A stretch of 64,000 nt of DNA from the NCBI GenBank assembly GCA_037043455.1, contig JAWPHD010005592.1:1-64000 (forward strand), written 5' to 3'. How positions within the stretch are numbered: the first letter of the stretch is position 1; every line of letters starts with the position of its first letter. Under the pieces are notes generated by a model, which saw nothing but the letters and a program-made list of their open reading frames with translations, ran no database searches and was not told the origin of the DNA. Below are positions 36,901 through 46,789 of the stretch, one piece after another. Made by a program: the position numbers and the translations under genes. The stretch comes from Cyrtodaria siliqua. Taxonomy: Eukaryota > Mollusca > Bivalvia > Adapedonta > Hiatellidae.

Positions 36901-39900
36901 ATTGCATTTAAATACACACAAAAAAAAAAATGTCAGAAAAAAGTTACAATTTAAAATGATTTTTCCACTGTACCCATCAAGTGTTATTTACTTCACTTCG
37001 ACGTTCATAATTTAAAGGGAAATAACTGTTCGCAAATTTAAATTGATTGACATGTACTCGTTGTCTCCCCTGGCTGAGATGCTTTTAGTTTTTTTTAGGG
37101 CATGTGAAATTGATTCAATGGTTCGACGTAAAGGGTCAGACATTCTAAAAGGAAATCTTCCTGCGCATGCGTATTAGCGCGGGATTCCCCCGATTGTGTT
37201 TCGTTTATAACGGTATTTATATAGGTAAACGGGCTGGTTTGAGAGTGTATGTTAACATTTCTAAAATATTGTTTCCTCTACAATGATTATCGTCTAATGA
37301 TAGTGTGCAGTGATTTGTAAAGTGGGGTTGAAAAAAAATCACAATATTGAGCGTTTTATTGATAATTATGAATTGAATTGAACTGAATTGGGTTTTAAGG
37401 CAAACCAACACATGAAAGGTTATATGGCGCCTAACAGGCATGAACATGCCAGGCTCATCCTCCATATACATCGAGATAAAATATGGAAAATGGGCTAGAA
37501 CCTTCTCACCCTGAACTGCAGAGTTGCTGCAAATTCTATCGTAGAAACTCCATTTACGCTGGAGCCATGATAATGACGAAATCTGGTGATTGATGATAAC
37601 TGGTACACAACCAGTATATGGAATATTTATAAATATGAAAATTTACTGATATATAGGGTGAAAATGACAGCAACTGTATGAAAAATATATAATGCATAAT
37701 GGCATGATAATGTTTTACATGACCAGTAAAAAATGCATTCATTTGCAGTGATTTTCTTCGTTTTAAATGATATTTATCAATATTCCATATATGGTAATAT
37801 GGAACTATGATGTCATAGTTCTAAAAATGGTGGCTCCCATATTCTGAAAAAATGGTGGCTCCCAATATATTCGTTTTAGAACAACCTTTAAATGGTCTTA
37901 TCTTTTTTATTCATCATCCGATTTTGATCATTCTTTCACCTTTTCCCAAGTTTTTCAAAACTCTCAATAATAGAGATTGTTTGGCTGTGTCGCTACAGTC
38001 CCTTTAAGATGCACCAACACATGCAAGGTTATATGGCGCCTAACAGGAATGAACATGCCAGGCTCATCCTCCATGTACATCGAGATAAAATATGGAAAAT
38101 GGGCCTGGAACCTTCTCACCTGCAGAACTGCAGACTGTTGCTGCAAATTCTCTTGTAGACACTCCATTTACGCTGGAGCCACGTTAATTGTTTTCTGCCA
38201 CTGTTATAGTGATTTGAGCGAGATGGCACCAGAAACAATGCAGGGGTCATGACGAAGACCTTTAATGAGCATGAACAAAAAATGATAAAATGAACATGAA
38301 TTTGGGGGGATTCTACCCTTCTGCCTACCCCTCCAACGAGATCTGCAGTGGCCCTATTCTTTACCCCGGAACCAAACGGGGACCCCGGAACCACACGGGC
38401 AAATTAATGTAAAGGACAACTATTTAGGCATAATAGTTTTTAGGTAATCAAGACCAGTCAAAATGATAACAAAAGGTATTAATGTAATTGTTAACTGTTT
38501 GCTGAAGTAAGCTATAATTTGCCAGTTAATTTTTTATCAACTGGCAAAAATACGGAGAAGACCTTAGAAGTAGGCAGCTGATGTGTACTTCTTCCTTTGT
38601 TGTTGTATTGGGTGCTGCAAACAGTAGCAGGGTAAATCGCCTACCAGTTATTAAGGAGCCCTGAATACAGCGAAAGTATGGTCGAAGCAAGAAACGTGTT
38701 AATGTCACTGATTTCTATACTACTAGGAAGTTTAGTGGTCTCCGACAGTGTGTTACAGAACAGGCAGCAGACCCTGATATTAATAAGAGTTGTTTCTTTA
38801 ATCCACAAACTTATACAGTGCCATGATTCTATAAATTATCTACACTTTTAGATACACCCCGACCATCAGTCACTGAAGTGGTTACAGACCCAGACATTAA
38901 GACCCGTGTTGGGACGTTCATTCACAAACAGTTTGGTCAGAGCAAAAGAATTTCGCAGATCGACAAGAAATCAATGGAGAAATGGTTCGCAGAACAGCTA
39001 CAGTATGAACGAAAAAGGTGATAAAGTGTTAAACTTAAAAAAATAAAAAAACAGGCATAAACAGTGGGTGCTTAGTTCCTAAAAGATATAATCTCTAGAG
39101 AAAGTTGCATGAACATAAAAAAGAAATAGTGCTATGGACAGCTTCAGATTTGAATGGAAAAGGTGACAGCATTTTAGTACTGTAACAAGAAGTATCATTA
39201 CATTTTGTAAAAGTGACATGTGACATGGTCATAGGCATTCAATCAGGTTGAGTCTTACGGATGGCGGCAGGTATATAGTACTGGTTCTACCCTGGAAGAA
39301 GTGGGTGGTCTGCCTCCACCACAAAACAAAAATACAATACTGGTTCTACCCAGAAAAAAAGAGGATGGTCTGCCTCCACCACAAAACAAATTTGACTGTC
39401 ACATATAGCCTAAAATGTGTTGAAAATGGAATTAAAAAACAAACAATAAACCAACGACATCAGGAAGAATAACTGTCATTTTGAAGACATTTGGGCAAAT
39501 GGTGAAAATACCTAGCTTACCTCTTTCTATGCCATTGTCTCACACTGCGAACCCCATACAGAAAAGCAATGTTGTATAAATGCACTTGTTTCATTAAAAA
39601 CTGCAGAATAAGCAATAACTTGATTTTTACAGGAGAACAAGTAGGCAGGTGAATAAGAGCTAGTTATTACAGCAACAGCAATATAATCAGTTTATCTTAA
39701 TCACCAACAGCATCAACAGCAGCAGCAATAGAGTTGGCAGTAAAATCAAGTTGGTGCTTGGGGAACTGCGCTTACCGTACTTCACAATTTGGCCTCTAAG
39801 GATTTATTTCACCTTCTTAGAAAGTAGTAGACAAATGAATGACTCAAACATTGATTTCTAAATTAGTCCTCCTGATCATTTCTCATCCTGGTTTCGTATT

Positions 39901-40859
39901 ATTCATTTATTATCATTATTACTGTTATTATATCCACATGCTAAGCACCTAGTTATACATGCTATTTTTTCGAATCTTTCAGGTTAAAACTAAAGAAAAC
40001 GCCCTCTATAGAGGAAGGTACTGAAGTCTTGGATCAGCGTGTTTCATGTACCAGTCCACCTCCAAATCTTGTACAGGATGACATCAAACGGGTCTATAAC
40101 AAAGTACGAGATGAAAACCTTAGTGACTCGCTTAACGGTTTGGATGAGAATGGCGAGAAAAACGAAGAGGGAACAGATGAAGTAGACGGTTTGTTAATCG
40201 GTAGCATTGAGAAACCTGAAGACCTAACACCCGTTATTGTAAAACTTGAAGGAGAGATTGACATTCTCATAAACAGGGTGAATCAAATGGAAGGGTTGGT
40301 AACTCAGTGTCACTATATACTTGGAGATCCGGACAAGGAACAAAAGTTACCTACCTTGATTAAAGACGCTCAGATTGTGTCAAGACAATTTGAACGAGAG
40401 CTTTTTAAAGAAAAAGCCAAATCGGAAAAAATGCTGACAGAACTTTACGATTATTGTAAATCAATTAATAAACTTGAAAGCAACAGGCAACAGCAACGAC
40501 TCCAAATGGAGAAGCATCTGGAAGAAATTGAGGAGCTTAAAGGACAAAATACCATTTTACGAGAAAAATGTAAGATCCTGGAAGCGGCTAATATTCAGCA
40601 CATGGAAAAGGAGCAGACCTTAGAAAACTTGCGAAAGATGGTCACTGATCTGAAGAATAACCACAACTCTCTGATGGATGAAAACGCGAACATTAGAACT
40701 CAGGGATCCAAGGGATTCAGAAGGCCTCTGAGATCCCAGAACAGAAGGGGCTCGATAGTCGAGAGTAACGTTCTAGGTATAAGCAATAACTTTATAAGAA
40801 AGGGAACAACAAAAGCATCAATAATCAGTACAAGACGGAAACCACCAACTAGGTTCTGA
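30797..40859 (+). CDS. Gene 2: CARD and coiled-coil protein, 4 coding exons, 468 aa
   Basis: Join of 30797-30931, 36026-36254, 38852-39017 and 39983-40859 (1,407 nt with TGA stop); every junction keeps the frame. Residues 1 to about 95 are a CARD: QRHYRQLADDLIMTEELL, FERAMIEMIK, YKMLSILPKRGPEAFDAFIE and YPWLATMLE. SILPKRGPEAFD is close to the LPSRGPKAFD motif of the CRADD CARD. Residues 122-176 (exon 3) form a basic module with no counterpart in gene 1. 177-260 is a mixed, Asp/Glu-rich linker. About 260-415 is helical to coiled-coil, and 420-468 is a basic tail (FRRPLRSQNRRG, TRRKPPTRF). A signalling adaptor role is inferred, with no catalytic domain seen. The introns hold many transposons, and intron 1 is 5.1 kb. 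Confidence 0.85.
31311..31730. mobile_element. Foldback MITE family A, copy 3, right end lost
   Basis: TTAA then AGGGAATGTAGGCATACAG, followed by the usual left arm (ATCAAAATCGGATGATAAAC) and centre (CATTTGCTGTGACTTTC). The right arm stops after TAGAACTATGGCTCATA. It lies in gene 2 intron 1. Confidence 0.8.
32096..32888 (+). mobile_element. Probable hAT-like element with transposase N-terminal remnant
   Basis: Starts CAGTGTTTCCGCGAGAGCG inside a G-rich tract and ends GCAGAAACACGG where the G-rich tract resumes. CAGTGTTTC-type ends are typical of hAT elements. Its right end is imperfect and no 8-bp duplication could be read. A 23-codon frame (32662-32733) encodes KQRRLTSFFP, which resembles the start of some hAT-type transposases. 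An internal segment of about 215 bp is duplicated (TTGTCGTCGTCATATCGATC at 32340 and 32556). It lies in gene 2 intron 1. Confidence 0.5.
32662..32733 (+). pseudogene. Short remnant of a transposase N-terminus
   Basis: Codes for MTDEPKMKQRRLTSFFP and a few more residues before TAA. QRRLTSFF fits the QxxLxxFF pattern of PCNA-binding peptides and is like leaders of ZBED or hAT-like transposases. No downstream domain is preserved. Confidence 0.35.
32890..34170. other. Gene 2 intron 1, unassigned
   Basis: A GTGTGG simple repeat at 32890-32960, then AT-rich DNA. Around 33850-34010 are several ATATGATTCTTATAT-like imperfect repeats. No exon seen. Confidence 0.4.
34482..34687 (+). repeat. Direct duplication of a 63-bp block
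   Basis: GACTCTGTCCACTTTTTAAC and the following ACAACAAGACTTGGCTGCTG occur at 34482-34545 and 34625-34687, nearly identical. Confidence 0.9.
35440..35760 (-). mobile_element. tRNA-derived SINE, minus strand
   Basis: The minus-strand head has CGTGCCGCAGTCGGTAGTGC and CGAGTTCAATCCTCC (A and B boxes), then TCTTGGGCAAGACTTTTCC, CCTCGTCCGTCGGATGGGGA and a far end with ACATTAAACAACATTCAATT. It shares its body with 23500-24150. It is nested in the 34175-35974 element. Confidence 0.75.
36026..36254 (+). CDS. Gene 2 coding exon 2 (CARD, second half)
   Basis: 229 nt after TCTTTTTCAG, ending before GTAGGT and leaving one base (phase 1), as in gene 1. It encodes AEKTSTEQTYKM to the end of the CARD plus a short Cys-containing linker (VCACGG). 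An alternative donor 4 bp downstream breaks the frame into exon 3. Confidence 0.85.
36600..37614. mobile_element. TA-flanked TIR element nested in the MITE
   Basis: The left end CTGGCTGTATACCAGATATC and the right end GATAACTGGTACACAACCAG are imperfect inverted repeats, with TA on each side. Removing it restores the family A sequence ACCATATATGGAAT. The interior carries a copy of the dispersed repeat seen at 1-400 (37398-37565). Confidence 0.75.
37398..37565 (+). repeat. Dispersed repeat, copy 2 of the 1-400 family
   Basis: AACCAACACATGAAAGG, TTATATGGCGCCTAACAGG, AACATGCCAGGCTCATCC and TTTACGCTGGAGCCA match the copy at 38010-38200. It is nested inside the TA element. Confidence 0.85.
38010..38400 (+). 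repeat. Dispersed repeat, copy 3, most complete
   Basis: Begins ACCAACACATGCAAGGTTAT immediately after the family A MITE and runs through CATTTACGCTGGAGCCACG to GGAACCACACGGG. It gives the left part missing from the 1-400 copy. Confidence 0.85.
38530..38828 (+). pseudogene. Unidentified open stretch upstream of gene 2 exon 3
   Basis: One frame is protein-like for about 95 codons with a single internal TGA: YGEDLRSRQLMCTSS, VNRLPVIKEP, stop, IQRKYGRSKKRVNVTDFYT, LRQCVTEQAADPDINKS. VTEQAADPDI resembles VTEVVTDPDI of the adjacent exon 3, and YGRSKKR resembles FGQSKR. It could be a decayed duplicate exon or a transposon remnant; chance cannot be excluded. Confidence 0.3.
38852..39017 (+). CDS. 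Gene 2 coding exon 3 (basic helical module)
   Basis: 166 nt between TCTACACTTTTAG and GTGATA, joining phase 1 to phase 2. It encodes TPRPSVTEVVTDPDIKTRVG, FIHKQFGQSKRISQID and KSMEKWFAEQLQYERKR, an amphipathic, Lys/Arg-rich segment. Gene 1 has nothing similar and no matching exon in its 526-bp intron 2. I do not recognise the module. Confidence 0.8.
39246..39460 (+). mobile_element. 5'-truncated SINE with duplicated core
   Basis: GAGTCTTACGGATGGCGGCA, then ACTGGTTCTACCC...TCTGCCTCCACCACAAAAC twice in tandem (about 60 bp period), then TTGACTGTCACATATAGCC and a CAAAC tail. It lies in gene 2 intron 3. Confidence 0.8.
39983..40859 (+). CDS. Gene 2 coding exon 4 (linker, coiled coil, tail)
   Basis: Follows TCGAATCTTTCAG. 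AG from exon 3 plus G gives AGG, then open to TGA at 40857-40859. There is an acidic start (NEEGTDEVDG), a helical stretch from LEGEIDILINRVNQMEG, then a coiled coil over EKAKSEKMLTELY to LKNNHNSLMDENANIR, and a basic tail. The segment CHYILGDPDKEQKLPTLI to INKLE aligns ungapped with CYDLFDEKDKRTPLNKLI to MKNIE of gene 1. Confidence 0.85.
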
Positions 40860-40990
40860 TGCACATCTTGCAATTAATGTTTTCTTATTTAAAGCAATGA
40901 ACCCTCCAAATAACGGCAAAATTACACTACAAAACCATTCATCAAACCTCTATCCAGGTGTTCAGGTCATATAATAATGTATATGTGCTG

Positions 40991-40996
40991 ATTAAA
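40991..40996 (+). promoter_or_regulatory. Weak candidate poly(A) signal of gene 2
   Basis: ATTAAA 132 nt after the stop. No AATAAA occurs closer. Only position supports it. Confidence 0.25.
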
Positions 40997-41554
40997 AGTA
41001 TAGGTTTACCTATGGATTCTTAATATACCCGCGATTGAATATGCGTAAAATGGATTGGTAATTCTTAATTCGACACTCCAGTTTTGGGATTTGGCCTGGC
41101 TGGTAAAAGCCGTTTATACTGTGCCTATAAGGTTTGAATTCTTAAAACATGCAAGTTACATATACCTAGTCATCTGTAGGTTTAGAAACGGTGCGCACAT
41201 GCTCTAAAATTTGGCTGTTGTTGGCGTGATAGCTACTTTAGAGCCTAAACATAAATCACCAGGTAATGTCGCAGCTGCATTTCACAGGAATAAATGCTCA
41301 CTATGTATATAATTTACTTTATTTATCACATAACTTACCGTGTGGGAGAGGAATAACACCATTTTATATTTTTGATATACCACTAGTTCTATAAGTATGC
41401 AAATAAGCCTAGTATACGCTGTCAAAAAAAATTGATAATGACTATGATCCAATTCCCACGGTTTATGTCTGTTTAGCGTGTTAAAGCGACAGGCAAAATG
41501 CAATAAAAGTAGATATGTGAGTTATATGTGATAAATAGAAACTAACATTCGTTC

Positions 41555-41672
41555 TCATTCATTACTGAATTTAATAAACTTGTTAGCAAAAATGATATAA
41601 TGCTCGGCAAGAGCCTCGCGTTATATCATTTTGCCAACTCGTTTAATAAATTCAATAATGAATGAGTACTCA
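41555..41672. mobile_element. Short foldback element (hairpin, 14-base loop)
   Basis: CTCATTCATTACTGAATTTA and following AATAAACTTGTTAGCAAAAA are answered in reverse complement by TTTGCCAACTCGTTTAATAA and ATTCAATAATGAATGAG. The loop is about TCGGCAAGAGCCTC. Probably a tiny MITE. Confidence 0.75.
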
Positions 41673-41699
41673 CGTAAGATCCTCTATTTATATATTCAT

Positions 41700-42370
41700 C
41701 AATATGACACTAAACATTAATCTGCCATTATTCACCTTGTTTTGATGAAATTATAATTAATCTTCATCGAGTCTGATTAATTGTTAAATTATTCACTACG
41801 ATACCTACAGCTGGATACTTCAGTCTAGAAACAGATCACGATTTCAGCACAAGACAAGATCATTAATTTGAGCTGCTGTTACATTGGTAACAGTTTTTCA
41901 GGTAATATCGATACAAACTGCCAGCCAGCCAAATCGCAGAAATTTGGTCTGGTAAAAAAAAAAATTTTACATGCGTACTTAAGCAGTGCCCTTTATCAAG
42001 TCAGATATTTGGAGTGTGGTTAAAGGCAACACTGTTGTACATTCATCTTTATTTACATTAATATAGTTATATCCTGATAAATTAACATTTATTTTGTTTT
42101 GTTACACATTTGTTTATTTCTGTAAAAATGTTATTGAAAAACAATAAAGGGAAGTTAAAAGTATTGGCTAGCTTTTATTTGCTTCTGAAGTTTATCTCCC
42201 CTGAATATGAAAACCTCAAATAAAAACTTAAATTGTTGTGCAGTTTCTTATATTAATATATTTTAAACACTATTTAATATAACAAATGCACATGCATAGA
42301 ACTTGTATAATTATTATGATACAAAAGAATTTCATTTAAATCCATTTTGTTTATAGAAATATTGTAAGTA
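41700..42370. other. No gene seen
   Basis: AT-rich, no coding exon or repeat match. Confidence 0.4.
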
Positions 42371-42372
42371 AA

Positions 42373-42846
42373 CTTAAAGCTGAATTAGTCATAACTTTTA
42401 GCTTATAAATCACAAAATAATTACATTGACAAACATTACACAACTTCCATCAGTGAATATTTACTAAACAGAAACTAGATGTTTTGACGGAATTTAATAA
42501 CGGTTAAAAAAAATTAATAACGGTTAAAAAAGAAAAGAAAAAAGTACCACTTTGTGTGATTGCTCTCCAAGCCCACATTACAATTACACTTGCGGGTAAG
42601 ACAAACGCTTTCCCAGTTGAGCTACATGGGACAGTTATGTGATGCAATAATAATATCATAAAAACCTCAATATCACAAGAGAAACAGAAATGTAAATATT
42701 GGCGTCACAGCGATGTTGAAAAACAATAAATAAAACTAGTGTTTTTATTCAAACTAACAAAATTTCTTACTACATGTTTCTTATTTTGGTCTATGCTTAT
42801 GTTTCCATGTACACTGAACGACTTTAAAAACACAACAGGGAAATAA
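42373..42846. mobile_element. Diverged copy of the 4771-5265 TIR element
   Basis: Shares CATAACTTTTAGCTTATAAA, CAAACATTACAC, GAATATTTACTAA and the minus-strand tRNA-like part (GTAGCTCAACTGGG, GCAAGTGTAATTGTAATGTG) in the same order. The termini are eroded. Confidence 0.65.
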
Positions 42847-42946
42847 ACTAAGATAACTGACATATTTCAATAGAAATTAAATTTTAATTTCATCTATTCT
42901 ATTTAACCATATCTACAGCTGAATTGCTGAAAATGTCATTCAAACT

Positions 42947-43195
42947 GATCAACATTAAACTTGGCTATGGATACATCCAACATTGGGGATATACGCTTGA
43001 TTGACAATTGATCAACATTAAACTTGGCTATGGATACATCCAACATTGGGGATATACACTTGATTGACAATTGATCAACATTAAACTTGGCTATGGATAC
43101 ATCCAACATTGGGGATATACACTTGATTGACAATTGATCAACATTAAACTTAGCTATGGATACATCCAACATTGGGGATATACACTTGATTGACA
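42947..43195. repeat. 63-bp tandem repeat, four copies
   Basis: GATCAACATTAAACTTGGCT starts at 42947, 43010, 43073 and 43136, each followed by ATGGATACATCCAACATTGG. Copies differ by one or two bases. The period is divisible by three, which explains the open minus-strand frame; there is no sign that it is a gene. Confidence 0.95.
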
Positions 43196-43442
43196 GCACT
43201 GAACTTAAAGGCAATACATCAGGATTGCTATTTGTTTTTTCAGAAATTGTCAAATATATTAAACTAAATGAGACGTAAAGAAATTACACTGAACATATAA
43301 AACAAAAGACTCCAAGAAGATATTTCCTCACTATGGTTACACAACATCCAGTTAGCTATTATTTTAAACTTGGCAGGTGATTTGTGTGATAGATATTTGT
43401 AACTTGAGGATTCTTCTATGGCCTAGATAGCAGATGAGACAT

Positions 43443-43812
43443 CAGGGATTTTTTTCATGATTTTGGGAACATGACCCGTACCCCTGGAATTGGGAATTTT
43501 AGCGCGATTTTTCATCAAATTGGGAATTTTAGCGCAATTTTAAATAAAATTTGGAAAAATGTAAAGTAAAGTATTCCTTTCATAATTATATCTTTAATAC
43601 TGTTTTTTGTACACCAAGATAAACAGAAGCATTTATTTAAGCTTTTGAACCCAAATCATTGGATTGACACACTAAAAAAAAAAAAAAAAGGATAAAAGAT
43701 TTTTTTTTTTTAAATTGGGCATTTTTTCCTCTTAATTGGGAAAAAAATATATGTTTCGGCATTGGGAATATGACCGAATTTCGGCTATAAAAAAAGCCAA
43801 AAAAAAGCCCTG
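43443..43812. mobile_element. hAT-like MITE, 370 bp
   Basis: Left end CAGGGATTTTTTTCATG, right end AAAAAAAAGCCCTG, flanked by AGACAT at 43437-43442 and 43813-43818 (the match extends to TGAGACAT if the ends are shifted by two). CAGGG ends and a 6-8 bp duplication fit hAT. The interior has repeated AATTGGGAATTTTAGCGC words. Confidence 0.75.
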
Positions 43813-43819
43813 AGACATG

Positions 43820-44900
43820 TTGTTATTTATAACTGTTAGTTACTGTACTTTATTATATAAAACAGTTTGTGTTCCAGCTATATCTTTGAGCTAACTTATG
43901 TTTCAAATTGGTCATTTCATAGCTTTTTATTTTTTAAAACAAATTTAGCCCAAAGCCTGAATGTTACACCTTCAAAGTATTAATCCAAGATAACAATTAT
44001 GGTACACTGATATTAAAATTAAATGGATGAGTTCATTTCTAACCCTTGCCATTTAAATTCTTCTAATGGCGATTTTTGGCACCATTTCTATAAGATATAA
44101 AGGTGAACTCCCCAGTTATTATCACAGTACATGGAACTCAACAAAAGAATTGGAAAACCTGAATAAAAGTTGTTATTTCATTGTCCTTCGAAAGAGATAA
44201 TCTATACCATCGTTTAATGGGTTAAAAATGATCGAGGAATCAACGCAACAATGTTCTATCTTCTTCTTTATTTATATGTATGTTTAAAACAGTTCTGCGT
44301 CGAACACTCAAATTGTGCATCAGAGTGATTATAAATGGTAAGTTGTACGATCTTTTACTTAAACTTACTGATCAAGAAATGAAATTGGGACAAGTTTAAT
44401 CGGCCATTTAAAGATGATTTAAAGCCACAACAAATATCTGGTAGTGCTCACAAGAGGTCTATGTATAAATTTGATAGATTTCCAAATATCAGGTAGCCAT
44501 ATCGATAATCGTCCTTTCAACTTTTAAGTGACTTTAAGTGTCGTCAAATAAAGCATATGGATTGTAAAATTCAGCCAGTAGAAATTTTCTAAACCTAGGT
44601 TTGGATGAAACGTTTTCAAAATTTGATAAATCAATAATTGTGTCAAAATCATTAATATTTTAAGTTTTTTTGTTGCTTTTTCTATATCAGGAATCAATAT
44701 TGGCTTCCCGTATTCATTACTTTAACACAATACTAATTTTCTGTTTAAAGAAGCAGTGCAATCTCATTGCACAACCTCGTTAAAATATGTTTGATAGGGG
44801 ACATGGTGTGTTTTTGGATAATAGGGACATGTGAAAATGTTTTGGAATATAAACATTTATTATTTTTTATGAAACCTGGAAAGCCAAATCAAATAGACAA
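43820..44900. other. No gene seen
   Basis: AT-rich, no exon recognised. Confidence 0.4.
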
Positions 44901-44924
44901 TCTTTGATCTACTGAATCAAAATA

Positions 44925-45270
44925 AATAGGGGTCATCCTCTCACCTCAGGCAGTCGTCAACCCATGAAGTTTCATCAAATTTGCTTCAGGGGAAGTGGTC
45001 CTCTATAACATGGACGAGGATTTTCATTATCGGGTCATGGCGACCCTTGACCTTGATCTACTGATATGTACAAGATGAAACATCTACCACTAGGCAAAAT
45101 ACTTACACTTTGTACAAAGTTTCATAAAAATCGAACAAGCCGTTTAGAAAGAGTACCCCATACAAGATTTGTGAGAAACAAATGGATGGACAGACGGTTG
45201 GACAAACAGAAAGGCCAAAATAAATGTTGTTCCTACCACTTTGTAGTGGGAGACATAATTCTTCCCACTA
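44925..45270 (+). repeat. Mollusc-type repeat fragment
   Basis: GGGGTCATCCTCTCACCTC, AAGTTTCATCAAATTTGC, GAAGTGGTCC, TGACCTTGATCTACTGA, AAAGTTTCATAAAAATCG and ATGGATGGACAGACGG. These are the words of a family that I recall as common in molluscs and that recurs in part at 50240 and 57300. It ends TTGTAGTGGGAGACATAA. Confidence 0.65.
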
Positions 45271-45299
45271 GCTGAAAACTACTTAATAAACTCCAAAAA

Positions 45300-45385
45300 T
45301 ATCCTTATGGATGGTGGGAGGTCACAGTACAGTATTGGTCGTACCCAGGAAAAATGTGAGTGGTCTGCCTCTACCACTTAAAATA
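45300..45385 (+). mobile_element. SINE core fragment
   Basis: CTTATGGATGGTGGGAGGTC, TTGGTCGTACCCAGGAAAA and GGTCTGCCTCTACCACTT; head and tail missing. Confidence 0.7.
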
Positions 45386-45449
45386 TTACTTATACATCTT
45401 ACGCCATACATAGTAAGCCAGAGATTTACAGAGATTTCTGAGAAAGAAA

Positions 45450-46490
45450 AGCAAGAGGCCAGGATGGCCCTAGATTGCTCACCTGGTAATCATGGGCAAT
45501 AAGTCTGTTGTGTTGTTTTTTTTGTATTTTTTAATTTGTCCCACTTTCTTCATGAATGAGATATAAAAATGGGTTGGGGGTGGGGATGTGGGTTTGGTGG
45601 GGGAGTGGGGGAGTATATGGATGGATACGAATCGGGGCAACTTGTTTAAGCTTTTATTGATATGAACATTCTAAACAAATTTGGTACAGATAAGATAAAA
45701 AATGAAGTACCTACAGATTTAACAAAGGAAAATACAATATAACATTTTTCAATAAATCAAGGGCCATAACTCTGTCGTTACTAACAAGATTTAGCTGGTT
45801 TTCCAAGATTTCATTGATATACATGGGCATCTAAAAATCTTACTGATGCTTCCTGCCAAGTTTCGTCGATATCCAACAAGGCCTTTAGGAGGAGTAGCGC
45901 CAACAAAAAATTTAAAGGTAAAAATAAAAATGTCAAGGGGCCGTAACTCCGTCAAAAATCAACAAACCAGAAAAAACGCAATATGCACAATTGGATATTA
46001 TACCAATGCTTCCTGTTTCGTCAAATCCAAATAGAGGGGGGGAAAAAAATAAAAAAACATATATATATTAAAAAATAATGAAAAAAAAAAATTAAAAAAA
46101 AGAAGTTAGAAAAATAAATTAATAAAAAAAACTGTGTAAGTTTGCCTAAGACTGCCTAAAAAAATGCTCAAAAACTGCATTTTTGCTAATTCATGGGCCA
46201 TAACTCTTGTGTTACTGGTCTGACCTTGCCCATTATCGAACTCGTCCGAGATCCTAAGGTCATATACAATCTGTGCAAGTCGGGTTAAGATTACTCAAGA
46301 AACGTGGCCTTTATTGTGTAAACAAGATGAAAAACTGCATTTTTTGCTAATTCAGGGTCCATAACTCTCGTGTTACTGGTCCGATCTTGCCCATTATCAA
46401 ATTCGGCCGACAAGCAAAACAAGCTAAAAGTTGACGACAGATGACAGACGACGGACGATGGAGGAAGAGTGGTCACAATAGCTCACACTG
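45450..46490 (+). repeat. Mollusc-type dispersed repeat, AGCAAGAGGCCAGG start
   Basis: Starts AGCAAGAGGCCAGGATGGCC with TTGCTCACCTGG and ends near ACGACGGACGATGG and TAGCTCACACTG. The interior has GGGCCATAACTC, TTACTGGTCCGATCTTGCCC and an A-rich gap at 46030-46130. Related in plan to 6283-7030 and 7071-11530 but with the GCTCACCTGG rather than GCTCTACT start. Confidence 0.7.
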
Positions 46491-46789
46491 AAGGTAATTC
46501 CCACTGGGAATGTTCTAATATTTTCTAGAATGAAAATCTTCCCATAGTCAATGCCATAGTCAAACTACTTTTATAGGGGCTTCAAATAGAGTTTAGACTA
46601 GCTGTGTTTTAAATTGACTTAAAGAAATGTAATATATCATTTAATTTACAATGGTTTCATATGTTTGGGTTATAATTTCCTCAGGTGTGTACATATTCTG
46701 GTTAACAAATTGTGCGCACACATTGGCACTTATTTCTGTAAAAGGCTACTACCATATCATACCTGATTTTTAATTAGTTTTATCTTTAT

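Larger units (their letters stand above)
36413..38003. mobile_element. Foldback MITE family A, copy 4, split by a TA transposon
   Basis: TTAA at 36409-36412 and 38004-38007. The left arm is 36413-36597 and the right part 37616-38003, with ends AGGAAATGTAGCGACACAGCC and GGCTGTGTCGCTACAGTCCCT. It lies in gene 2 intron 2. Confidence 0.85.

Noticed and set aside
42947..43195. CRISPR-like regular repeats
   Set aside because: Repeats are adjacent with no unique spacers, and the genome is eukaryotic.
42936..43253. 105-codon frame with a 21-residue repeat
   Set aside because: Explained by a 63-bp tandem repeat with a period divisible by three; no splice or start context.
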